From Chloroflexota bacterium (GTDB lineage: Bacteria; Chloroflexota; Anaerolineae; Anaerolineales; Villigracilaceae), in the NCBI GenBank assembly GCA_016213105.1, contig JACRBN010000001.1, positions 62,001 through 126,000 on the forward strand: a DNA stretch of 64,000 nucleotides. Direction: 5' to 3'. The notes under the pieces were generated by a model. The model was not told where the DNA came from. It did not search any database and saw only the letters and a list, made by a program, of their open reading frames with translations. Below, piece by piece: positions 32,216 to 41,214 of this stretch; positions within the stretch are counted from its first letter, which is position 1; the number at the start of each line of letters is the position of its first letter. The position numbers and the translations under genes are program-made.

Positions 32216-32291
32216 TCGACAAGTTAAATCTGTAGGGCAAATTGGCAATTTGCCAGGCGCAATTTATCAAATTGCGCTACAACTTAATCTG
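32216..32291. repeat. 76-bp dispersed double-hairpin repeat, copy 2
   Basis: Second copy of the element at 1983-2058 (4 mismatches in 76). Again placed within 10 bp of a stop codon, here of the secreted protein gene, but in the opposite orientation relative to transcription. Confidence 0.85.
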
Positions 32292-32319
32292 CTGTAGTTG
32301 GCAAACGGTACGTCCCTTG

Positions 32320-32360
32320 AAATGGGACCACCCCGCCGTAGCGGGGTGGTCCCATTTTTT
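32320..32360. terminator. Very strong bidirectional terminator
   Basis: AAATGGGACCACCCCGC-cgta-GCGGGGTGGTCCCATTT followed by TTT; a 17-bp stem between convergent genes. Confidence 0.95.
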
Positions 32361-32378
32361 CATTCGAACCTATTTTGC

Positions 32379-32597
32379 TTACACTTCGCGCGGGGCGCGC
32401 AACGCTTCGAGGCGGCCGCGCAACTCGATGCGGCGCTCATCCGCCGCGGAACGGATCTGGCTGGCAAAACGTTCACCGCGCTGGCGGATCTCTCCGCGCA
32501 GTTCCTCGCCTGATTCGGGCGTGAGCAGCAGGGCAATCGTCGAGCCAACCAGGGCGCCTACAAAAACGCCGATCAGAAAACCGAACATTCTACGCAT
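32379..32597 (-). CDS. YtxH domain protein
   Basis: 72 aa. N-terminal transmembrane helix with the glycine pattern of YtxH (FGFLIGVFVGALVGSTIALLLTPESGEELR), then a charged amphipathic helix rich in Arg/Glu. Family is linked to general stress; exact role unknown. AAGGAGG precedes the ATG at 32597. Confidence 0.88.
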   Translation of the reverse strand: MRRMFGFLIGVFVGALVGSTIALLLTPESGEELRGEIRQRGERFASQIRSAADERRIELRGRLEALRAPREV

Positions 32598-32833
32598 GGG
32601 TGCCTCCTTGAAATGGGTCCGTCCTGAACCTAGCCGTGGATGATCGGGCGGTCGAAGGACGAGGTTGGATCAAAGTCTAATAATTTTATTATAGGCGAAA
32701 ACGAACTTTTGTGGAATAATCCATCCCAGCCACGTGTATCCTTGAGAACGCGATGGCGACATCCCATCCAACGCCAGGCGCACATCAGGGGGCGGCGCTA
32801 CAGCGGACTCTACCTTTATCGGAGGGTACCCCC

Positions 32834-33712
32834 ATGTCCACCCCTGCTCCCGTTTTTACCCCTGCGCCCGCGCGCAAAAAGGTCACCACGCTTACGTTCC
32901 GCCAGAAAAAGGAACGCGGCGAACCCATCAGCATGCTGACGGCCTACGACTATCCCACCGCCATGATCATGGACCAGGCAGGCGTGGATGCCATCCTGGT
33001 CGGCGATTCGCTGGCCATGGTTGTGCTCGGCTACGAGAACACCCTGCCCGTCAGCATGGATGAGATGCTGCATCACGCCCGCGCCGTGGCGCGTGGGGCC
33101 AAATCGGCCCTGCTGGTTGGCGACATGCCGTTCATGTCCTACCAGGTCTCCGTGGAGGAGGCCGTGCGCAATGCGGGCCGCTTCCTCAAGGAAGCGGGCA
33201 TGGATGCGGTCAAACTCGAAGGCGGCCACGAACGCGCCGAGGCAGTACGCGTCATCACCAGCGCGGGCATCCCTGTCATGGGCCACATCGGCCTGACGCC
33301 ACAATCCGTACATCAACTGGGCGGATTCCGTGCCCAGGGCAAGACCGCCTTGGCGGCCAAGCGCCTGCTCGAGGATGCGCTCATTTTGGAGGATGCGGGC
33401 TGTTTCAGCCTGGTGCTCGAATCGGTGCCTGCGCGGCTCGCCCGACTAATCTCCCAGCGCGTTTCCATTCCCACCATTGGCATCGGCGCGGGGTCGGCCT
33501 GTGACGGTCAGGTGCTGGTCACGCACGATCTGCTGGGCCTGTTCGACCGCTTCACCCCCAAATTCGTCAAACAGTACGCGAACCTGCACAATGAGATGGC
33601 GCACGCCTTCGGCGAGTACATCGCCGACGTGCAAACCCACAGTTTCCCTGCCGCCGAGCATACGGTCGAAATGCCGAACGAAGAGTGGGATCTGCTGCTC
33701 AAGGAATTGTGA
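32834..33712 (+). CDS. panB: 3-methyl-2-oxobutanoate hydroxymethyltransferase
   Basis: 292 aa. Makes ketopantoate from alpha-ketoisovalerate and methylene-tetrahydrofolate, first step to pantothenate and CoA. Motifs: MLTAYDYPTAMIMDQAGVDAILVGDSLAMVVLGYENT, DMPFMSYQ, VKLEGG, GHIGLTPQSVHQLGGFRAQGK, LVLESVPARLA, IPTIGIGAGSACDGQVLVTHDLLGL. The ATG at 32834 has GGAGG 8 nt upstream; upstream frame extension is rejected. Followed by panE after 9 nt. Confidence 0.97.
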   Translation: MSTPAPVFTPAPARKKVTTLTFRQKKERGEPISMLTAYDYPTAMIMDQAGVDAILVGDSLAMVVLGYENTLPVSMDEMLHHARAVARGAKSALLVGDMPFMSYQVSVEEAVRNAGRFLKEAGMDAVKLEGGHERAEAVRVITSAGIPVMGHIGLTPQSVHQLGGFRAQGKTALAAKRLLEDALILEDAGCFSLVLESVPARLARLISQRVSIPTIGIGAGSACDGQVLVTHDLLGLFDRFTPKFVKQYANLHNEMAHAFGEYIADVQTHSFPAAEHTVEMPNEEWDLLLKEL

Positions 33713-33721
33713 TAACCGCCC

Positions 33722-34618
33722 ATGGAGATTCTCATCGTCGGAAGCGGCGCGCTGGCGACCCTCTTTGCGGCGCGGTTGGGCCTGGCGGGTCATTCCGTGT
33801 CCATGCTGGGAACGTGGCAGCACGGCATCGAGGCGCTGCGCAGGGAGGGCGCGCGGCTGGCGGAGGCGGACGGATTCGAACAGGCCGTGCCCGTCCACGC
33901 CACGAATGATCCCGACGAGGTGCGCGGCGCGCGCTTTGCGCTGGTATTGGTCAAGGCCTGGCAGACGGAGCGCGCCGCGCGTCAACTGGCAAGGTGCCTG
34001 GCGGCAGATGGGCTGGCCGTCACCCTGCAAAATGGGATCGGCAATCGCGAAATCCTGGCGCAGGAGTTGGGACCCGCCCGCGTGGCCCTGGGCGTGACCA
34101 CCACGGGGGCCACCCTGCTCAGCCCGGGTTTGGTGAGACCGGGCGGGGAGGGGAAAATCTCCCTCGAACGGAATCAGGCCCTCGCTCCGCTGGTGGAGGC
34201 TTTGGAGGCCGCCCATTTCCACGTGGAGACCGTCCAGGACGCCGAATCGCTCGCGTGGGGCAAACTGGTCGTCAACGCGGGCATCAACCCTCTCACGGCC
34301 CTGCTGCGCGTCCCCAACGGCGCTTTGATCCAAAGCCCGTCTGCGCGCGCGCTGATGGCTGGATTGGTCAATGAAGCGGCGGCTGTTGCGGCAGCGGAAG
34401 GGATTCACCTGCCCTTTCCCGATCCCGTCCAGGCGGTGGAGGAGGTGGCGCGCAGAACGGCCGCCAATCACTCCTCGATGCTGCAGGATGTGCTGCGCGG
34501 AGCTCCCACGGAGATCGATGCCATTTGCGGCCTGGTGGTGGAACGCGCCCAAAAACATGGACTGGCGGTTCCCATCCACCAGACCTGCCTGCGCCTGGTG
34601 CGCGCGCTCACAGATTGA
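33722..34618 (+). CDS. panE: 2-dehydropantoate 2-reductase
   Basis: 298 aa. NADPH-dependent reduction of ketopantoate to pantoate, the step after PanB. N-terminal Rossmann MEILIVGSGALATLFAARL (GSGALA in place of GAGAMG), LVKAWQTE, LQNGIGN, GVTTTGATLLSPGLV, catalytic Lys in WGKLVVNAGINPLTALL, and C-terminal NHSSMLQDVLRGAPTEIDAICG with the conserved Ser/Met-Asp region. In an operon with panB. Confidence 0.95.
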   Translation: MEILIVGSGALATLFAARLGLAGHSVSMLGTWQHGIEALRREGARLAEADGFEQAVPVHATNDPDEVRGARFALVLVKAWQTERAARQLARCLAADGLAVTLQNGIGNREILAQELGPARVALGVTTTGATLLSPGLVRPGGEGKISLERNQALAPLVEALEAAHFHVETVQDAESLAWGKLVVNAGINPLTALLRVPNGALIQSPSARALMAGLVNEAAAVAAAEGIHLPFPDPVQAVEEVARRTAANHSSMLQDVLRGAPTEIDAICGLVVERAQKHGLAVPIHQTCLRLVRALTD

Positions 34619-34713
34619 CCCGTCGAGACTCCTCCTTCAGGGTTTCCAAATATTTTCCCCGGACACATCCATCCCATGATAAGATATTGAAAACCTGCAT
34701 ATTGGAGGCTTGG

Positions 34714-35619
34714 ATGCGTAAATGGATCGCCCTGCTGGCCCTTCTCCTCGTCCTGGCGCTGGCTTCCCCGGCTGCCGCCCAGAACGAGGTTCATATCTCG
34801 ACTTTGAATATCAAATTATGGCCTGAATACGACCAGCCCACGATGCTGGTCATATACGATTTTCAACTGGCGGAAAACATCCCCCTGCCCATGCAGGTCA
34901 CCTTCCGCATTCCCCTGGGAGTCAACGTGATTGCGGTGGCCGCCCTGGAAAACGAAAACCTGGTCAATGTGAATTTCGACGGCCCGGTCGTGGCGGGGAC
35001 CTGGGAGGAGATCACCATCCTGGTGGAGAAAAATACCACCTATCATTTCGAATACTATGCTTCCATCATCAGGACCGGCGAGCAGCGCAGGTACAGTTTC
35101 CAATGGAATGGCGAATACGCCGTGGACAGCCTGAACCTCAGCGTACAGCAACCGCCCACCGCCACTGCGCTGAAAGGCACGCCCGCGCTCAAGGCGTTCG
35201 AGGAGACGGACGGCCTCACCTACCATAACCTGACCGTCAACGACCTGCCGGCGAGTCAGGCCTTCGAACTCGTGGTGGAATACAACAAGAACAACGACAC
35301 GCTGACCGTGCCCGATTCGGTCATCCAACCCTCGGCCCAGCTCGACGAAAACACCACGGGGCGGGTTTCCCTGAGCAACTACGTGCCCTATCTGGTGGGC
35401 GGCCTGGGGGTTGTGCTGGTCGCCAGCGGATTGGGATATTACTTCCTGTTTGCGCGGCGGGATGCCTCTCATGAAACGGCCCGCCGGCGCCGGCGCCAGG
35501 CCGCGGTGACAGAGGATGATCCTACCAAGGTCATCTATTGCTCACAATGCGGCGAACGCACCCATTCCGGTGACCGCTTCTGCCGCGTCTGCGGGACACG
35601 CATACGACAGGGTGAATAG
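34714..35619 (+). CDS. Secreted/membrane protein with C-terminal cytoplasmic zinc ribbon
   Basis: 301 aa. Signal peptide MRKWIALLALLLVLALASPAAAQ, an extracellular domain of ~200 residues, a transmembrane helix near 228-250 (YLVGGLGVVLVASGLGYYFLF), an Arg-rich stretch, and a C-terminal zinc ribbon CSQCGERTHSGDRFCRVCG. Similar layouts appear in the ccm-linked proteins at 56038 and in haem-delivery gene clusters of Chloroflexota, but a direct link is inferred only. GGAGG precedes the ATG at 34714. Confidence 0.7.
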   Translation: MRKWIALLALLLVLALASPAAAQNEVHISTLNIKLWPEYDQPTMLVIYDFQLAENIPLPMQVTFRIPLGVNVIAVAALENENLVNVNFDGPVVAGTWEEITILVEKNTTYHFEYYASIIRTGEQRRYSFQWNGEYAVDSLNLSVQQPPTATALKGTPALKAFEETDGLTYHNLTVNDLPASQAFELVVEYNKNNDTLTVPDSVIQPSAQLDENTTGRVSLSNYVPYLVGGLGVVLVASGLGYYFLFARRDASHETARRRRRQAAVTEDDPTKVIYCSQCGERTHSGDRFCRVCGTRIRQGE

Positions 35620-35635
35620 TTTTCGCCAAAATCGC

Positions 35636-35663
35636 GCAGCGCCTGCCACATGGCAGGCGCTGC
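35636..35663. terminator. Perfect 13-bp hairpin between convergent genes
   Basis: GCAGCGCCTGCCA-ca-TGGCAGGCGCTGC. Little U-run on either side, so termination is plausible but unproved. Confidence 0.55.
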
Positions 35664-35688
35664 GATTCGTAGTAGGGAGATTCGGAGG

Positions 35689-35976
35689 TTACTTCTTCGA
35701 GACCCTGATGCTCTTCGTGGGGCGCTGCACGAACAGGTAGATGGTCAACATCACAACCAGGCCAACCACCATTCCCACCAGTTCGGGAGACCGTGCGGAG
35801 AGTTCGGTGATCCAGCCCCGCCCGGTAGCTGACGTGGCGGCTTCGAAATTGGCAATCGCCTGGGCGATTTCGCTGAAATGCAGATCCACATATGCCACTC
35901 CAGCCAGGGCGATGATCGTAAAGGGAATGGCTAATGCAAACGTCCAAAATACGGCGACAAACGGCGCTTTACGCAT
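35689..35976 (-). CDS. Small two-helix membrane protein
   Basis: 95 aa. Helices at about 6-28 (VFWTFALAIPFTIIALAGVAYV) and 66-86 (LVGMVVGLVVMLTIYLFV) separated by a soluble loop. No family recognised. AAGGAG lies 6 nt before the ATG at 35976. Same strand as the cytochrome island but 120 bp beyond the response regulator stop. Confidence 0.65.
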   Translation of the reverse strand: MRKAPFVAVFWTFALAIPFTIIALAGVAYVDLHFSEIAQAIANFEAATSATGRGWITELSARSPELVGMVVGLVVMLTIYLFVQRPTKSIRVSKK

Positions 35977-36095
35977 GGGATTCTCCTTTCCTTGGGTTAC
36001 GTATTTGGCACTTATCTCACTTCCAGAATACGCTAGAAAAGGCCTCCTGACAATAGGAGGTATCAGTCATTCTTATCCTAGTGCATTAACCCCAC

Positions 36096-36749
36096 TTATG
36101 GCTTGATCAAGCCTTTGCGGATTGCGTACTTTACCAGTTCACTGCGGTTGTGGAGGCCCAATTTTCCCATCAAATTCTCGCGATGACGGGCCACCGTGTG
36201 CGGACTAATGACCAACTCGGCGGCGATCTCGTCATTTGTCTTTCCCTCGGCCAGCAGGGAAAGCACTTCCTGCTCGCGCGGGGTCAGATCCTGCACCGTG
36301 ACCTCCAAGCCGCCTTCGCCGGCCCGCACCAGAAAGTCATTGACCAGCAGTTTTGCCAGGGATGGATAAATGTACACGTCGCCGTGATGGGCCGCGCGGA
36401 TGGCGGCGATCAGATCATCGGGGGCGGCGCGTTTGGGCACGTAAGCCGAGGCTCCCACCCGCAGCATCTCGAAGAAATACTGTTGATCCTCATGGATGGT
36501 CAAAGCCACTACCGCCATTTGCGGGTGCGCCAATTTGAGCCGCTGGGTCACCTCTATGCCAGACATATCGGGCAGGGTGATGTCCATGATGACAACATCC
36601 GGGCGCAACTGGTCGGCCAGTTCCAGGGCTTGCATTCCTTTGCCCGCCTCGCCGATCAGGATCAGGTCATCCTCGTTTTCCAACAGCATTCGCAATCCGC
36701 TGCGCACAACGGAATGATCATCCACGAGCAATAGCCGAATTTCAGCCAT
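36096..36749 (-). CDS. NarL/FixJ-family response regulator A
   Basis: 217 aa. Receiver with DD at 10-11, phosphoacceptor Asp56 in VIMDITLPDM and Lys106; LuxR-type HTH near the C-terminus (LTPREQEVLSLLAEGKTNDEIAAELVISPHTVARHRENLMGKLG). Paired with the histidine kinase at 36742-38196 (8-nt overlap) and 21 bp downstream of the cytochrome operon, with which it is probably co-transcribed. Paralogue of 51060-51752. Confidence 0.93.
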   Translation of the reverse strand: MAEIRLLLVDDHSVVRSGLRMLLENEDDLILIGEAGKGMQALELADQLRPDVVIMDITLPDMSGIEVTQRLKLAHPQMAVVALTIHEDQQYFFEMLRVGASAYVPKRAAPDDLIAAIRAAHHGDVYIYPSLAKLLVNDFLVRAGEGGLEVTVQDLTPREQEVLSLLAEGKTNDEIAAELVISPHTVARHRENLMGKLGLHNRSELVKYAIRKGLIKP

Positions 36750-38196
36750 GTGATTCCTTCTCCAACGGCACGCTCACTTCGATCAGCGTGCCCATTCCAG
36801 GCTCAGACGTAATGACACAGTCCCCTCCCACCAGTGAGGCGCGCTCCTGGATGCCAAGCAGCCCCCAGCAGGGATATTCGCGGCGATTCAACGCGGCGTT
36901 TACGTCAAAGCCGCAACCTTTATCCTCGACGCGGATGCGCACTTTATCTTCTTGAAAGATAACCTGCAAGTCGGCGTGATTGGTTTTTGCGTGGCGGATG
37001 ATGTTGGTGATGCACTCCTGGACGATGCGATAGAGAACGGTACGCACTTCCGCTGAAAGGGCCGTATCCTCTCCCTGGCTGGAAATTGCCACCGTTACCC
37101 CGGCCCGCTCCTGCACCTGGGCGCAGTACCAGCGCAGGGCCGCCGCCAGGCCGAAATCATCGAGTTGGGGCGGATGCAAACCCGTGATCAGGTTTTGCAG
37201 GCCAAAGAGACCTGTCGCCACCACACCTTGCAATTCGCGCGCCTGCTTGCCCACCCGCTCAGGGTGGATGACAACATTATCCGACATGGCGCGCAACCCC
37301 ATTCCGAGGGCGGTCAGGGTCTGGCCGATCTCGTCGTGCAATTCGCGGGCAATCCGCTGGCGCTCCAATTCCTGGGCGCGGACGGTCTGACGCAGCAATT
37401 CCTCGCGCAGTTGCTCCAGCCGTTGACGCTCGTCCAACTGTGCCTGGCTCAGGCTTTCGATCTGGCGGCGGGTTTCCTCCTCGAAGGCCCGCAGGGAGCG
37501 GATGATCGAAATCGCGGCGATACAGGCGGTCACCGAACGGAAGAGTTGGATGCGGAATCCGAACCATTGCAGAAAAGTGTCCGAGTTGAGAAAGCGCGAG
37601 GGAAATACCACGCTTGGCGCGGCAAAGAGCTGACCGATGCCGCCGTACAAGCCAAAAGCCAGCGCCGCTGCGATCACGTCGCGCCCAATGCCGCTCATCC
37701 CTGCCTGTAAAAATTTCTGCCGCTGCAAAAACAACCCCCAGGCGGTTAATGCCGCGCCGGGGATTGCCAGGGAATAACGGGTATACACATCCGCCGCCAC
37801 GATGCGCACATCATGCGGTTCGGTCAGGAACAACCAGGCCAGGCCCACAGTCCAGACAAAGGCGATGGCGCCCAACAACTGCCACGAAAGCCGGTGACGT
37901 TTGGGGCCGACAACCAGCCTTGCGCCAAAGGAGATCAGGAACAGGAAGGAGATCGCCAACAGGACAACCCGCCCCGGTGCGATCCACTGCTGCAAGGCCG
38001 AATCCTGTGTTTGCGGGTAGATCAACAGGAACATCTCCAGCCATTCGTGGACGCCATGCACCAGGCCAAATCCCGCCAGGGAACGCAGGGCGCGCGCAAA
38101 GTCGAGTTCAGAAGAACGGCCTACTTCCAGCAGGACGGCCAATCCCATGCTGAAGAAGGAGAGCCCGTAGAGGAAGTAGACCGTTATGATGTCCAA
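36742..38196 (-). CDS. NarX/DegS-like sensor histidine kinase A
   Basis: 484 aa. Residues ~1-235 hold about seven transmembrane helices (MASE-like sensor, with YGLSFFSMGLAVLLE and FGLVHGVHEWLEMFLL), then coiled coil, HisKA_3 with the phosphoacceptor His in RIARELHDEIGQTLTALG, and HATPase_c with ECITNIIRHAKTNH and GCGFDV. Membrane-embedded His-Glu pair HGVHEW is shared with the paralogue at 49594, suggesting a redox, quinone or ligand sensor. Start is a TTG at 38196 with AAGG upstream; no ATG fits. Follows the NapC-type cytochrome gene by 21 bp. Confidence 0.9.
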   Translation of the reverse strand: MDIITVYFLYGLSFFSMGLAVLLEVGRSSELDFARALRSLAGFGLVHGVHEWLEMFLLIYPQTQDSALQQWIAPGRVVLLAISFLFLISFGARLVVGPKRHRLSWQLLGAIAFVWTVGLAWLFLTEPHDVRIVAADVYTRYSLAIPGAALTAWGLFLQRQKFLQAGMSGIGRDVIAAALAFGLYGGIGQLFAAPSVVFPSRFLNSDTFLQWFGFRIQLFRSVTACIAAISIIRSLRAFEEETRRQIESLSQAQLDERQRLEQLREELLRQTVRAQELERQRIARELHDEIGQTLTALGMGLRAMSDNVVIHPERVGKQARELQGVVATGLFGLQNLITGLHPPQLDDFGLAAALRWYCAQVQERAGVTVAISSQGEDTALSAEVRTVLYRIVQECITNIIRHAKTNHADLQVIFQEDKVRIRVEDKGCGFDVNAALNRREYPCWGLLGIQERASLVGGDCVITSEPGMGTLIEVSVPLEKESHG

Positions 38197-38217
38197 GTGT
38201 GTCGCCTTACAAGTATC

Positions 38218-39909
38218 TTATCTCTCGGGCGCTCCCGCGTCAATCCATTGCTTGATCAAATCCAATTCCTCGGCAGTGAGATTCAGGTAATGTTTGGCGC
38301 TCTGGATCTTCACCAGGAGGCTGTTGGCGGAATCGTTCGGGATGATGACCACCCCATCCTTGCCGCCCTTCATCAGGTCAGCGAAGGTGATGAGGTTCAA
38401 CCCACCCGAGGCGGCCTTGCCGTGACAGGCTCCGCACTTGGTGCTGAGCAGCGGACCGATCGTAGCCTCATAGGTCAACGCGCCGGATGCGCCGCCGGTC
38501 GATTGCGGGGCGGGCGTGGGAAGTTGATCCTTGAGAATTTCGTGCAGGGCCGGGGCGTCGAAGCCCGCAAAGGTGAATGCGTTTCCATGACAGGCGCTGT
38601 TCGAGCAGAAGGAGGTGTTGCTCGTGCCGCCCATGTCGGCCGTGGTATGGCACTGGGAACAGGTCTCGTTGATGGATTGGTTGTGCAGGCTGATCCAGTT
38701 GGCGTTGAGGTGCGAATCCGGCTCGACGCCGCCACTGTTGATCTCGATCTTTGTGACCAGGTCCTTGGGGCCGGTGACCACCGGGATGGAATGGCACAAA
38801 TTGCACTCCAGGCGCACGGCTTCATTGTCCGCATTCAAGTGCTTGCCGTCGTGGCAGCGGAAACAGCCCGGGGAGTTTATGTGTCCCAGATTGTTGGGGT
38901 GCGTCGTCCAGTCGATCTTTTGTTCCTTGAAGACAGTGCGATCATAGATGGCCTGGATCTCGGTCAGCGCCTTCTGAATGGTTTCACTGTTTTGGGAGTA
39001 GTAATCGGGGTAAGTCTGCTGGTACACCCCGTCCAGGGCGGCAATCGCCTTGACCGCCTCGTCGCGCGTCCCATAAGTGATGCTCAGCACACCCACGGCC
39101 ATTTGATGAATGGACGGGATGGACGGATCGATCAACCCGCGCGCCATGGAATTATCCACGGATTCGGATGGATACATGAAGTCGTGGGTCACACGATTAT
39201 GGCAGGTGGTGCAGTCCATCTGCCTGAGCTGGCCCTCGTCCAGGCTGGCCGGGTCAAAACCAGACTCGACGTCCGTGTATTCCGTGTACGAGGCGTCGTC
39301 ATTGTAGACGCGCACATACGGAATTTCCTGGTTCAGGTCATCGGCCGCGTAGTACTGCACCTTGTTGGTGATATGCCAGTGGATGCCGAAGCCGAGTCCC
39401 TCGCGTTTGTCGCCGCCGCCCGTCTTCAGGATCAGGTAGGTATTCGAAGCCGTGTTGAGCTCATCGTTGGCGAAATGCTTGATCGACCGCAAACTGTCGT
39501 CCGAAAAGGTTTCGGGGCGGTGACATTTTTCGCAGGTCTCCAGCGCAGGGCGCAGGGCCTCGGCGCGGATCGGATATTCATACAACTTGAAGATCTCGTA
39601 ATAGGTTTCCTTGAGGCCCTGTGTCTTGCGCATCAACTGGTTGGTGAAGGAGGCGCGGCCGATATGACACTCCTCACAGGTGACCTTGGCATGCGGCGAA
39701 TTCAAGTAGGCCACATTCTGGGGCGGCATGGTATGACAGGCGGTGCCGCAGAAGCCCGGCGAATTGGTATATTCCCATCCGTATGTGCCGCCGGCGAGCA
39801 GTACCAGAAAAATGACGATCAGGGCAAGATAGGGCAGCACATATGCCCAGCGTGACGAGCCGGGCGCTGGGGCAAAAAAACGGCCCAGACGTTCCATGAT
39901 TTTTTTCAT
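38218..39909 (-). CDS. NapC/NirT-like nonahaem cytochrome c with C-terminal c-type domain
   Basis: 563 aa. One N-terminal transmembrane anchor (residues ~23-46) leads into a NapC-like start: FCGTACHTMPPQNVAYLNS with a non-canonical CX3CH (Cys54-His59), then CEECH, CEKCH, CTTCH, CFRCH, CNLCH, CSQCH, a CX4CH (CSNSACH), and a terminal single-haem domain with CGACHGKAASGGLNL and HYLNLTAEELDLIKQWIDAGAPE. Nine potential haems. A NapC-type anchor suggests quinol contact. GGAGG lies 5 nt before the ATG at 39909. The terminal domain resembles that fused to the cytochrome b at 39967. Confidence 0.9.
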   Translation of the reverse strand: MKKIMERLGRFFAPAPGSSRWAYVLPYLALIVIFLVLLAGGTYGWEYTNSPGFCGTACHTMPPQNVAYLNSPHAKVTCEECHIGRASFTNQLMRKTQGLKETYYEIFKLYEYPIRAEALRPALETCEKCHRPETFSDDSLRSIKHFANDELNTASNTYLILKTGGGDKREGLGFGIHWHITNKVQYYAADDLNQEIPYVRVYNDDASYTEYTDVESGFDPASLDEGQLRQMDCTTCHNRVTHDFMYPSESVDNSMARGLIDPSIPSIHQMAVGVLSITYGTRDEAVKAIAALDGVYQQTYPDYYSQNSETIQKALTEIQAIYDRTVFKEQKIDWTTHPNNLGHINSPGCFRCHDGKHLNADNEAVRLECNLCHSIPVVTGPKDLVTKIEINSGGVEPDSHLNANWISLHNQSINETCSQCHTTADMGGTSNTSFCSNSACHGNAFTFAGFDAPALHEILKDQLPTPAPQSTGGASGALTYEATIGPLLSTKCGACHGKAASGGLNLITFADLMKGGKDGVVIIPNDSANSLLVKIQSAKHYLNLTAEELDLIKQWIDAGAPER

Positions 39910-39966
39910 GAGCACCTCCAGGAATCTTAAGGAGCATGCCAAAGCATGCTCCTACGGTTTCAATCC

Positions 39967-41214
39967 TTACTTTTCCAGCGCGCCCGCATCCAACCAGGCT
40001 TTCACCTTGGCGATTTCCTCGGCCAGCAGGGCCGCATACGGATGTTTTCCGCCTTCGAACTTTACAATCATCGGGCTGTTGGCCGCATCGCCGGGGGTAA
40101 ACACAAGCCCAGAGGCGCCGCCCTTCATCGCGTCGGCATAAGTGGAAAGGTTCAATCCGCCCGAAGCGGATGCTCCGTGGCACATCAGGCATTTCTGCGC
40201 GAACAGGGGGCCGATTTCCACATCCCAGGTGAAAGCGGCAGCAACGGGGGCTTCTGTCGCGGTGGCGTCGCCAGTCGCTTCGGTGGCAGGCACGGGCGTG
40301 GCAGTCGGGGCCGGCGTCAGCGTCAGCGTGACGGTGGCGGTCGGCCGAAGGGTCGCCGTCTGCGGCACGTACACGGGCAGCGTCGGCTGTAATTGCGGGT
40401 TCACAACCGCAGTGGTTTCGTATCCCACAAAGAAGTAGAACCCATAGCTGAAGAGCGCCAGGATGACAATGGCAATCGGCGCATAAATGTACTGGCGTTT
40501 GCGCAGCACGGCGGGCGGGATGGGGTCGGGCTTTTTGCCCGCATCGATCTGCGCCAGTTCGGCGGGATGCTCGTGCTCCATTTCCTCCCGGCTCAGCTTG
40601 CCGGTGAACATGCTCAGGTTGAGGTGTTTGATGTGCACGTGGTAAAAGTGCCAGATGATGATGGCCAGGACGGCCAGCACCGCCTCGCCGCCATGCGCAG
40701 CCTTCGCGGCGGGAATAGCCTCGCCGGGCAGAATGCGCAGGGTCGAGAGCGGATTCCACATCATGAAGCCGGTCAGGCCCATGACGAGCGTGCCCCAGAT
40801 CAGGGCCAGATACTCGGCCTTCTCTGCATAGGAGTAACGGCCGTAATATCCCTTGTGCTTGCGCAGGCCAAGATAGTACAACACATCCTCGTAGACGTGC
40901 AGGAGGTCGTTAATCCACGGGATCATGGAGATGGGCGTGCGCAGGACGAGGACGCGGTACAGCACCTCCAACACATGGAACACACTGACGATCATCATCA
41001 CGATCGCAGAGGTGTGATGGATCAGACGCACCGTTTCAATACCGCCGAAAATCTTGAAGAACCCTGCGCTGATCGGCGAGAGGGGGAATTTTTGCGGCAG
41101 GCCGGTGAAGCCCAATATGGTGAAGGAAATCAAAAAGATGATGTGCTGCAACCTCTGCACAATATCGAAACGGACGTAGGTCGCCGCTCCGGGGGCCCGG
41201 GTTTCCTTAGTCAT
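39967..41214 (-). CDS. Cytochrome b fused to a C-terminal cytochrome c domain
   Basis: 415 aa. N-terminal four-helix dihaem cytochrome b of the formate dehydrogenase gamma/hydrogenase type (QRLQHIIFLISFTILGFTGLPQKF, RLIHHTSAIVMMIVSVFHVLEVLYR, WGTLVMGLTGFMMW, HGGEAVLAVLAIIIWHFYHVH), with several paired His for b haems. A fifth helix follows (~250-270), then a Pro/Thr-rich linker and a monohaem domain with CLMCH and SGGLNLSTYADAMKGG. The paralogue at 42643 lacks this extension. ATG at 41214 overlaps the upstream cytochrome stop by 8 nt. Confidence 0.92.
   Translation of the reverse strand: MTKETRAPGAATYVRFDIVQRLQHIIFLISFTILGFTGLPQKFPLSPISAGFFKIFGGIETVRLIHHTSAIVMMIVSVFHVLEVLYRVLVLRTPISMIPWINDLLHVYEDVLYYLGLRKHKGYYGRYSYAEKAEYLALIWGTLVMGLTGFMMWNPLSTLRILPGEAIPAAKAAHGGEAVLAVLAIIIWHFYHVHIKHLNLSMFTGKLSREEMEHEHPAELAQIDAGKKPDPIPPAVLRKRQYIYAPIAIVILALFSYGFYFFVGYETTAVVNPQLQPTLPVYVPQTATLRPTATVTLTLTPAPTATPVPATEATGDATATEAPVAAAFTWDVEIGPLFAQKCLMCHGASASGGLNLSTYADAMKGGASGLVFTPGDAANSPMIVKFEGGKHPYAALLAEEIAKVKAWLDAGALEK

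Noticed and set aside
923-32291. Dispersed repeats as a CRISPR array
   Set aside because: Copies are kilobases apart, unequal and palindromic; there are no regularly spaced repeats and no cas genes.
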